DNA of 13,461 nucleotides, taken from an uncultured Paraprevotella sp. GTDB lineage: Bacteria > Bacteroidota > Bacteroidia > Bacteroidales > Bacteroidaceae. The notes under the pieces were generated by a model that saw only the letters and a list, made by a program, of their open reading frames with translations, was not told the DNA's origin and made no database searches. Both the position numbers and the translations under genes were made by a program. The DNA is taken from positions 1 to 13,461 of the forward strand of contig URKA01000044.1 in assembly GCA_900548345.1 (NCBI GenBank), written 5' to 3'. Shown in pieces: positions 8,122 to 13,341 of the stretch. The number at the start of each line of letters is the position of its first letter. The first letter of the stretch is position 1.

Positions 8122-9165
8122 TTATTTGATTTCGTAAACCCATGCGTTGGCGAACTCTTCCGATACGTCGCTCAGTATGTTCATCTTTGCGTGTGCGGCC
8201 GCTTCGGTGGAGAAGCCGGGGAATATCACACGCACCATTTTGCCTTTCTTATAGACCGTGGCTTCCTTGTATCCTCTTTTGTGCAACTGTTCCACGTAAG
8301 CGTTTGCGTTCTTTTCCGTAATGGCGCTGGCCACTACCACACAGAATCCTGTGTGAGATTCAGCTACGGTAACAGGAGTTTCTTTCGCTTTCGTTTCCTT
8401 TGTCCCGACCGGTTCCGGTGTGGTCACGGGGGCAACCTCGGCCTTCACTTTCGTCTCTATCGGCTGCACAGGTACGGTTTTCACCACCGGCCGTACGGAC
8501 ATGAGATTGGTAAACTCGGCCTGTTCCCCATGGAAAATCTCCGTATTGGCTGCTTTCGGCGAGAAGAGGAAGAACATGATGACCGCCGCAGCCACGGCTG
8601 CCACATTGTTCAGCCACGACTTTTTCAGACGTATCGTTATTTCTTTTTCATTGTCTTCTTGCTTCGGCTCAAGCTGTTGCACCAGCGGCATTTCTTCCGC
8701 CTCGTACGATGCTTCGATTTCGGAGAAAACCAGGGCGTCAAGACCGTAGTATGCCGGACACACCGTACCAGCCTGACAAGGAGCAAAACTAATGGTGTTG
8801 TTCTGTCCATCCATTGCCAGCACACCTATGCTGCCCAAATCATACGAACCGTTTTCCCAAAGCTCCTGCTGCATTTCGCGGATACATGCTCCGAGTTTCT
8901 TTTTCGCTTCTGCCTCCTGAACTCCGTAGGTGTCTGCAAACGAACGTATCAGCAATCCGTCGTCTGTTTTCAACTGTTCATTGAAACCCACCGTGCGATA
9001 AGGCGGAAGAAACAAATTCTCCTCTTGTATATAGCGTGCCGGCACATTGCAGGTTACGAAACCGCCGATTTGCGGAATCGTCACGCAATCGTGCTCCAGC
9101 AACAATATTTCGATATGTCTGACCAATTCTTTCACGATACAAAAGTACGTCTTTCTTTCGGACAT
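8122..9165 (-). CDS. HU-CCDC81 and SPOR domain membrane protein
   Basis: A 347-residue protein with the architecture of Bacteroidetes HU-CCDC81/SPOR proteins. Residues about 11-65 (LVRHIEILLLEHDCVTIPQIGGF is its hallmark, with GGF at 34-36) form a first HU-like domain, and about 66-135 a second. One transmembrane segment follows (about 186-202, an Ala/Val/Phe-rich stretch ending in SP), preceded by a basic IRLKKSW, so the HU-like part should be cytoplasmic and the rest periplasmic. A Pro/Thr/Lys/Glu-rich linker (about 225-268) leads to a C-terminal SPOR domain (about 271-345), a fold that binds peptidoglycan lacking stem peptides at division sites. Family HU-CCDC81 domains are thought to be nucleic-acid or protein binding; whether this one binds DNA is unknown. 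The ATG at 9165 is the only reasonable start. It is the first gene of the FHA-tex-HAD cluster. Confidence 0.87.
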   Translation of the reverse strand: MSERKTYFCIVKELVRHIEILLLEHDCVTIPQIGGFVTCNVPARYIQEENLFLPPYRTVGFNEQLKTDDGLLIRSFADTYGVQEAEAKKKLGACIREMQQELWENGSYDLGSIGVLAMDGQNNTISFAPCQAGTVCPAYYGLDALVFSEIEASYEAEEMPLVQQLEPKQEDNEKEITIRLKKSWLNNVAAVAAAVIMFFLFSPKAANTEIFHGEQAEFTNLMSVRPVVKTVPVQPIETKVKAEVAPVTTPEPVGTKETKAKETPVTVAESHTGFCVVVASAITEKNANAYVEQLHKRGYKEATVYKKGKMVRVIFPGFSTEAAAHAKMNILSDVSEEFANAWVYEIK

Positions 9166-9207
9166 TGCTAATTTTTGCAGAAAAAGTTATCAACTATTTA
9201 TTTTCAT

Positions 9208-9238
9208 ATTGTCGAAAGATATTTTTTGATTACCTTTG
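9208..9238 (+). promoter_or_regulatory. ugd promoter (-33/-7)
   Basis: ATTG (9208-9211), a 19-base spacer and TACCTTTG (9231-9238) fit the Bacteroides primary-sigma promoter, with a perfect -7. Transcription would start near 9245, only about 18 bases before the ATG at 9263. The TTG at 9236, in frame with ugd, lies inside the -7 element and so cannot be the start of translation. Confidence 0.75.
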
Positions 9239-9245
9239 TCCGCAA
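9214..9245 (-). promoter_or_regulatory. Possible promoter of the SPOR-FHA-tex-HAD operon
   Basis: On the minus strand TTG (9245-9243), 21 bases, then TATCTTTC (9221-9214) is a one-mismatch match to the Bacteroides -7 element. Start of transcription would fall near 9207, giving a leader of about 40 bases. It overlaps the ugd promoter on the other strand. An alternative weak -7 is TAACTTTT at 9189-9182. Confidence 0.35.
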
Positions 9246-9262
9246 TTTATATAATAAATGAT

Positions 9263-10576
9263 ATGAATATAGCTATTGTCGGTACTGGGTACGTCGGATT
9301 GGTGACCGGTACGTGTTTTGCGGAAATCGGCGTGGATGTGACTTGCGTTGATGTAGATGAACAGAAAATCGGCAAACTCGAACAGGGGGAGATTCCCATT
9401 TATGAACCTGGATTGAAAGAACTGGTCTTGAAGAACTGTAAGGCGGGACGCCTGCACTTCACCACATCACTGGAGAGTGTGCTGGATAAGGTTCAGGTGA
9501 TATTCAGTGCTGTTGGTACACCGCCGGACGAGGACGGAAGCGCAGACTTAAAGTATGTGTTGCAAGTGGCACGCACAATCGGCTCACACATGAACGATTA
9601 CAAACTTGTGGTGACAAAAAGTACGGTACCTGTGGGGACCGCGAAAAAAGTGCGTCATACCATTCAGGAGGAATTGGATAAGCGAGGTGTTTCGATAGAG
9701 TTCGACGTGGCTTCCAATCCGGAATTCCTGAAAGAAGGTAATGCTGTAAAGGATTTCATGAGTCCCGACCGCGTGGTGGTGGGTGTGGAGTCCGAAAAAG
9801 CCAAAACCTTGATGACCCGTCTTTACAAACCGTTTCTCATCAACAATTTCCGGGTGATTTTCATGGATATCCCATCGGCGGAAATGACAAAGTATGCTGC
9901 CAATTCGATGCTGGCCACGCGTATCTCTTTCATGAACGACATAGCCAACCTTTGCGAACTGGTAGGAGCAGACGTCAATATGGTGCGTAGCGGAATCGGT
10001 TCCGACACGCGAATCGGCCGTAAGTTCCTTTATGCAGGTTGCGGTTACGGAGGTTCTTGTTTTCCGAAAGACGTGAAGGCACTCATCAAGACGGCTGAAC
10101 AGAACGGTTACGACATGCAGGTACTGAAAGCCGTAGAGGCCGTCAACGAATCACAGAAATCCATTCTGTTCAGGAAACTGACCGCATCCTTGGGTGATGA
10201 CTTGAAGGGCAAGACCGTCACACTCTGGGGGCTGGCCTTCAAACCCGAAACGGATGACATGCGCGAAGCGCCGGCCTTGGTGCTTATTGGTAAACTATTG
10301 GAAGCGGGCTGCAAAGTACGTGTGTACGACCCTGAAGCCATGACCGAATGCCGTCGCCGTCTGGGTGATACCGTATTCTATGCCCGTGATATGTACGATG
10401 CGGCTTTGGACAGTGACGCCCTGCTGCTCGTCACGGAATGGAAAGAATTCCGCATGCCGGCATGGGGTGTACTGAAGAAAACCATGCGCAACCATTTGAT
10501 TATAGACGGCCGTAACATGTATGATGCGGATGAAGTCAATGAAGCGGGATTCGGATACCATTGCATAGGACGATAA
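9263..10576 (+). CDS. ugd: UDP-glucose 6-dehydrogenase
   Basis: This enzyme oxidises UDP-glucose to UDP-glucuronate with two NAD+ in the cytosol, supplying acidic sugars for capsule, exopolysaccharide or lipopolysaccharide. The 437-residue length is normal. The NAD-binding Rossmann motif is at the N-terminus (IAIVGTGYVGLVTG, 3-16). Other family motifs are KSTVPVGT (119-126), SNPEFLKEG (151-159), the central-helix AEMTKYAANS (206-215, Lys210 and Asn214), GYGGSCFPKD (261-270, catalytic Cys266 and Asp270) and the C-terminal UDP-binding Rossmann domain starting at VTLWGLAFKPETDDMREAP (319-337). All key residues are present. The ATG at 9263 places the Rossmann strand at residue 3, as is typical. 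The stop overlaps the next gene's ATG by one base (TAATG), implying translational coupling with the lipoprotein. Confidence 0.95.
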   Translation: MNIAIVGTGYVGLVTGTCFAEIGVDVTCVDVDEQKIGKLEQGEIPIYEPGLKELVLKNCKAGRLHFTTSLESVLDKVQVIFSAVGTPPDEDGSADLKYVLQVARTIGSHMNDYKLVVTKSTVPVGTAKKVRHTIQEELDKRGVSIEFDVASNPEFLKEGNAVKDFMSPDRVVVGVESEKAKTLMTRLYKPFLINNFRVIFMDIPSAEMTKYAANSMLATRISFMNDIANLCELVGADVNMVRSGIGSDTRIGRKFLYAGCGYGGSCFPKDVKALIKTAEQNGYDMQVLKAVEAVNESQKSILFRKLTASLGDDLKGKTVTLWGLAFKPETDDMREAPALVLIGKLLEAGCKVRVYDPEAMTECRRRLGDTVFYARDMYDAALDSDALLLVTEWKEFRMPAWGVLKKTMRNHLIIDGRNMYDADEVNEAGFGYHCIGR

Positions 10577-11397
10577 TGAACCGTAGCCATCATATCATCC
10601 GTGCCGGCCTGCTTGTGCTGACACTCTTATGGGTGTCGTGCGGGCAAAGGGGCGGTAAGGAAGAGTTTGCGGCCAACGGACCGGAGGAAGATGCCGAAGC
10701 CAAACAGAAGTTGCAGGGGATATGGATTGACAAAGAGACGGAGACCGTGACTTTCTATGCCAAGGGGGATACGATATTCTATCCCGATACGGCGGTGGTG
10801 CCGGTTCGGTTTCATATCATCAATGATACGCTCTACTTAGGAAATGAGGCTTCAAAGGCATATCCCATCGACCAATTGGGGCAACATATATTCAAGTTTC
10901 ATTCCATCACGGGAGATGTCATGACTTTGGAGCGTTCGTCAGACCCTAACGATACGGTTTATTTTATCCACCGGCAAGTGGTTCCGCTGACTTATAACGA
11001 AGTGGTCAAGAAAGACACTATTGTATATTATGGCACGGAGCGTTATCATTGTTATGTGTATGTCAATCCAAGTCGGATAAAGGTTTATAAGACAAGTTAT
11101 ACGGATGAAGGTATAGCTGTGGACAACGTGTATTACGACAATGTGATACATGTGGCGGTCTATCAGGGGAAGACCTGTTTGTTCTCCAAAGACTACAACC
11201 GCAGGAGTTTTACAGGACTTGTTCCGGAGAGTTTTCTCAACCAGGCCGTTCTGTCGAACATGACATACGACAGGGTGGACGAACGCGGTTTCCATTTCAA
11301 TGCTACCGTATGCATTCCCGACGACGCCAGTTGTTATATGGTGCGCATCTGCGTAGACACACAGGGAGAAGCAGGCATGGAACTGGTGGAATATTGA
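10576..11397 (+). CDS. Predicted lipoprotein, two-domain, DUF4738-like C-terminus
   Basis: A 273-residue exported protein. It starts with a lipoprotein-type signal: basic N-terminus, hydrophobic core (about 10-20) and Cys22 in a lipobox-like WVSC; the Trp at -3 is unusual. An acidic KEE lies 6-8 residues after the Cys, too far to be a clear surface-export signal. Residues about 43-130 (LQGIWIDKETETVTFY and following beta-rich segments) resemble lipocalin-like domains of Bacteroides lipoproteins. Residues about 130-273 look like the Bacteroidales DUF4738 family from memory, which has no known function. The ATG at 10576 overlaps the ugd stop, so it is co-transcribed with ugd and probably coupled. 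That suggests, without proving, a role near the envelope polysaccharide pathway. Family naming is uncertain; signal peptide and coding status are well supported. Confidence 0.8.
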   Translation: MNRSHHIIRAGLLVLTLLWVSCGQRGGKEEFAANGPEEDAEAKQKLQGIWIDKETETVTFYAKGDTIFYPDTAVVPVRFHIINDTLYLGNEASKAYPIDQLGQHIFKFHSITGDVMTLERSSDPNDTVYFIHRQVVPLTYNEVVKKDTIVYYGTERYHCYVYVNPSRIKVYKTSYTDEGIAVDNVYYDNVIHVAVYQGKTCLFSKDYNRRSFTGLVPESFLNQAVLSNMTYDRVDERGFHFNATVCIPDDASCYMVRICVDTQGEAGMELVEY

Positions 11398-11446
11398 TTT
11401 CCGGAAAATGGCCTGCACAGAGGGATGCGAGGCCACCATGAACAGA

Positions 11447-11518
11447 CCAAAACGCACACCTGTGAGCAATCAAACGCTCACAGGTGTGCGTTTGATTGCT
11501 CACAGGTGTGCGTTTTGG
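11447..11518. repeat. 30-bp perfect palindrome built from three copies of an 18-mer
   Basis: Positions 11447-11476 pair perfectly with 11489-11518, leaving a 12-base loop. The 18-mer GCTCACAGGTGTGCGTTT occurs in direct orientation at 11476-11493 and 11498-11515, and inverted at 11450-11467. The inverted copy can therefore pair with either direct copy: an 18-bp stem with an 8-base loop, or a 30-bp stem with a 12-base loop. It lies 49 bases after the lipoprotein stop and about 100 bases before mscL. A T-rich stretch follows (11524-11530). It could terminate the ugd-lipoprotein transcript, or be a dispersed intergenic repeat. Confidence 0.85.
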
Positions 11519-11560
11519 AGGTATATTTTTCGGGTTTTATCACACACCGTACCGGTTTAT

Positions 11561-11590
11561 TTTGCATTGCGGCTTTTTTTTACTAACTTG
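11561..11590 (+). promoter_or_regulatory. Probable mscL promoter
   Basis: TTTG (11561-11564), 19 bases, then TAACTTG (11584-11590) resembles the -33/-7 Bacteroides pair, but the -7 is one T short of TAnnTTTG. A start near 11597 would leave about 27 bases before the mscL ATG. The fit in spacing is the main support. Confidence 0.4.
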
Positions 11591-11623
11591 CTGCCTGAAA
11601 TTTATTTAATACACAAATTCAAC

Positions 11624-12049
11624 ATGAAAAAAGTACTACAAGAATTCAAACAGTTTGCCATGCGTGGCAATGTGGTCGACATGGCTGTGGGTATTATTAT
11701 TGGTGCGGCATTCGGTAAAATCGTTACCTCTGTGGTGTCCGACATCATTATGCCGCCGATAGGCGTTTTGGTGGGCGGTGTGAATTTCACCGACCTGAAA
11801 TTTACGTTGAAAGATGCCGTAATGGAAGGGGGTGCCGAAGTGGCGCCTGCAGTCACGCTCAATTATGGCAATTTCATTCAGGTGACGTTTGATTTTCTTA
11901 TCGTGGCTTTCGCAGTGTTCCTGCTTGTGAAGGGTATCAATGCGCTGAACAGCAGAAAAAAAGAAGAGCCTGCCAAACCTGCGGCTCCGGCAGCTCCTCC
12001 TGCCGACATCCAGTTGCTTACTGAGATTCGCGACTTGTTGAAGAAATAA
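11624..12049 (+). CDS. mscL: Large-conductance mechanosensitive channel MscL
   Basis: MscL is a pentameric inner-membrane channel that opens under high membrane tension to release solutes during osmotic downshock. From the ATG at 11624 the protein is 141 residues, the usual size. The N-terminal helix (KKVLQEFKQFAMRGNVVDMAVG, 2-23) leads into pore helix TM1 (about 16-45, with VGIIIGAAFGKIV). A periplasmic loop follows (about 46-79), then TM2 (about 82-104). After a basic RKKEE and an Ala/Pro-rich linker (117-127) comes the cytoplasmic bundle helix LLTEIRDLLKK (131-141). The frame is open upstream to 11408, but that part runs through the palindromic repeat and has no family similarity, so the ATG at 11624 is chosen. 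It appears to be a single-gene unit with its own promoter and terminator. Confidence 0.95.
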   Translation: MKKVLQEFKQFAMRGNVVDMAVGIIIGAAFGKIVTSVVSDIIMPPIGVLVGGVNFTDLKFTLKDAVMEGGAEVAPAVTLNYGNFIQVTFDFLIVAFAVFLLVKGINALNSRKKEEPAKPAAPAAPPADIQLLTEIRDLLKK

Positions 12050-12060
12050 TGCTTCTTTAG

Positions 12061-12082
12061 AGTCCCTCTGATAAAGAGGGCT
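12061..12082 (+). terminator. Small hairpin after mscL
   Basis: CCCTCT (12064-12069) pairs with AGAGGG (12075-12080), with two more pairs outside across one bulge. It starts 12 bases past the mscL stop. There is no U-run after it, so it is a minor or stabilising hairpin beside the stronger one at 12108-12141. Confidence 0.35.
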
Positions 12083-12107
12083 ATATAAAATGTATTTGCT
12101 CATTATG

Positions 12108-12141
12108 GCAGTGTGATTTACACTCGTTGTAAATCCACTGC
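12108..12141. terminator. Strong hairpin terminator of mscL
   Basis: Positions 12108-12122 pair with 12128-12141: 14 base pairs with one bulged T at 12114 and the 5-base loop CTCGT. On the plus strand it is followed by TTAAATTTTAT, a plausible U-rich tail, making it a good intrinsic terminator for mscL. The right arm ends directly beside the stop codon (12144-12142) of the minus-strand IS66 fragment, so it marks the junction between housekeeping and accessory DNA. Confidence 0.65.
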
Positions 12142-12309
12142 TTAAATTTTATAATAGGTAACAGACTTTGCACCATAAAGCATCCGTTCTGGATAGGTGA
12201 TGCACTTTTTCAAGGATTTCTCGTTGGCTTTCATCATCTTTGTTTCGGTCTTCAATGCTTGGTTTTCTGCAAGAAACTCTTCGTGTGTTGGGATCTTTTT
12301 TATTCCCAT
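12142..12309 (-). pseudogene. IS66-family transposase (TnpC) N-terminal fragment
   Basis: A 55-codon open frame starting at the ATG at 12309. The protein has a charged coiled-coil-like start (EEFLAENQALKTETKMM, 10-26) followed by ERMLYGAKS (41-49). This resembles the N-terminus of IS66 TnpC transposases, where a leucine-zipper-like segment precedes a conserved (K/R)-x-L-(F/Y)-G-x-(K/R)-S-E-K. The similarity stops after GAKS: the SEK is replaced by SVTYYKI and a stop codon, so the catalytic DDE region (several hundred residues) is gone. It lies 12 bases downstream of a TnpB-like fragment on the same strand, the normal tnpB-tnpC order. The assignment is by motif recall, not by search. Confidence 0.65.
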
Positions 12310-12321
12310 AAGTATAGAATA

Positions 12322-12568
12322 TTAATTAGATAGCCAATGTTTCAAGACACTTCTTTCGAGATTTACAGTAGTGTCCGACACAATATTTCCTGTTGCAGTC
12401 TCTTCTTTAATATACCTATGCCGATGGGCAACTCGTGGAGGGATGCTTTCCATCAAAAGCATTAGTTCGTCCCAGCGCATGGAAAGAAACCGACTCCTTC
12501 ACACAGAAATATGCGAAGATGGAAGCGACCACGCCACGCTCAAGGCGTTTATATATAGTTATTCTCAT
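12322..12568 (-). pseudogene. IS66-family TnpB C-terminal fragment, frameshifted
   Basis: Two overlapping minus-strand frames look like pieces of one IS66 Orf2/TnpB gene. The upstream frame (12568-12416, 50 residues) contains YKRLERG (6-12), the motif near the TnpB C-terminal part. The downstream frame (12480-12322, 52 residues) begins MRWDELMLLMESI and then RHRYIKEE, like the TnpB tail (W-x-x-L-x-x-L-(V/M)-E-G-I followed by a basic RxRY). Neither frame covers both motifs, so at least one frameshift lies between them (about 12480-12545). The conserved N-terminal half of TnpB is missing, with stops in all frames just beyond about 12568. A remnant is more likely than two genuine small genes. 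Confidence 0.55.
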
Positions 12569-12579
12569 TCAGATTAAAT

Positions 12580-12619
12580 ATTGCGTTTTTACGGTAAAGT
12601 TCTCAAGAAAAAACGCAAT
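12580..12619. repeat. 11-bp inverted repeat
   Basis: ATTGCGTTTTT (12580-12590) and its exact complement (12609-12619) flank an 18-base loop. It sits just outside the IS66 remnant in a gene-free AT-rich stretch. It may be a terminator-like hairpin or the trace of an element end; nothing decides between these. Confidence 0.45.
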
Positions 12620-12765
12620 GGAAAAGTCGGCTTGGTTCGGTTGGTTACCATCTTCTGGTAAGAGAGAATACGATACGATACTTAAATGATTTATACTATA
12701 AATATTTACATATTAGCATAAAATCTAATAAAATGTTCTTTTTTCTATATTTGGTATTTTATTTC
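12620..12765. other. AT-rich gene-free stretch before the BspA-like gene
   Basis: No convincing gene on either strand. A 10-base inverted repeat links GGTAAGAGAG (12657-12666) with CTCTCTTACC (12811-12820) in the leader of the BspA-like gene. A tandem GATACGATAC lies at 12672-12681. A 23-codon plus-strand frame (12618-12689) is too short to support. Confidence 0.4.
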
Positions 12766-12796
12766 TTTGTCAAAATCTATTAATTATATACCTTTG
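12766..12796 (+). promoter_or_regulatory. Promoter of the BspA-like gene (-33/-7)
   Basis: TTTG (12766-12769), exactly 19 bases, then TACCTTTG (12789-12796): a perfect match to the Bacteroides primary-sigma promoter. Transcription would start near 12803, leaving a leader of about 67 bases that contains a small hairpin (TCTCTT 12812-12817 with AAGAGA 12821-12826). Confidence 0.8.
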
Positions 12797-12869
12797 TATA
12801 TATTAAGTCCCTCTCTTACCAAGAGAACATAGAAGAAAAACATATTGTAAAATGATAAAATAAAATGTT

Positions 12870-13280
12870 ATGAAGAAGAGATCTTATTTATTATTAATCT
12901 TGTTTGTGTGTAGTGTGTCATTGCTGCATGCTGAAATTATTACGGGCGAATGTGGCGAAAACGGAGACAATGTAACTTATACATGGGATACGGAGACCGG
13001 GGTACTGGAGATTTCAGGAATAGGGAATATGAAGGATTGGGGGTTCTACGCTCCTTCATTTTTTGATAGAGGTATAAAAACACTTCGGATTAATGATGGA
13101 GTGACAAGTGTCGGAGCTTATGCCTTTACAGATTGCACGAGTTTGACAAACATTATTTTCCCTGGATCCGTGACGAACATTGGGGAACGAGCATTTTGGT
13201 CATGTAGTAGTTTGACAGATATCACCATCCCTGATTTTGTGACGAGTATTGGGGATAAAGCGTTTGGAGATTGTATTTAA
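12870..13280 (+). CDS. BspA-like secreted leucine-rich repeat protein, truncated
   Basis: A 136-residue secreted protein. It opens with a signal peptide (KKR then a hydrophobic core, likely cut after LLHA at residue 21). Next is an N-terminal segment seen in many BspA-like proteins (about 22-66, with YTWDTETGVLEISGIGNM). LRR_5-type repeats of 23 residues follow: about 69-91, 92-114 and 115-136, each with the pattern I-x-x-x-V-T-x-I-G-x-x-A-F-x-x-C-x-S-L. BspA-like proteins bind host matrix or other cells and usually have many more repeats and a C-terminal sorting or adhesion domain. Here the coding stops after FGDCI, in the middle of a repeat, exactly where DNA similarity to the earlier repeats ends (about 13275). 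The gene has a canonical promoter, but it is probably interrupted by an insertion or cut by a deletion. Confidence 0.8.
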   Translation: MKKRSYLLLILFVCSVSLLHAEIITGECGENGDNVTYTWDTETGVLEISGIGNMKDWGFYAPSFFDRGIKTLRINDGVTSVGAYAFTDCTSLTNIIFPGSVTNIGERAFWSCSSLTDITIPDFVTSIGDKAFGDCI

Positions 13281-13341
13281 AAGGGTGTAACCAACTGCAT
13301 ATAATGAAAAACACTTGCAAATAATCCGCTGATTATCAGTA
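13276..13341. other. Probable insertion boundary with AT-rich hairpin
   Basis: From about 13276 the LRR repeat pattern is lost. The tract up to 13341 is non-coding on both strands. It holds a hairpin ATAATC-CGCT-GATTAT (13321-13336) just past the stop of the minus-strand partial gene, and an overlapping CTGATTATCAG. It may be the terminal non-coding segment of a mobile element, but no matching inverted repeat can be seen because the other end is outside the window. Confidence 0.4.

Noticed and set aside
8191..9171. A 326-codon plus-strand frame opposite the HU/SPOR gene
   Set aside because: Its translation is rich in Arg, His, Phe and Cys with no recognisable domain, typical of an antisense shadow, while the minus-strand frame shows clear HU-CCDC81, membrane and SPOR segments.
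11447..11518. CRISPR-like repeats
   Set aside because: Only three copies, one inverted, with spacers of 4-8 bases and no cas genes nearby.
11408..11623. N-terminal extension of mscL by 72 codons
   Set aside because: It would be translated from the palindromic repeat and has no MscL similarity; the ATG at 11624 gives the standard 141-residue protein.
12371..12689. Plus-strand frames of 68 and 84 codons (12371-12577, 12435-12689)
   Set aside because: They overlap the minus-strand IS66 fragments, share no family motif, and the larger one runs into AT-rich non-coding sequence; best seen as shadows of the remnant.
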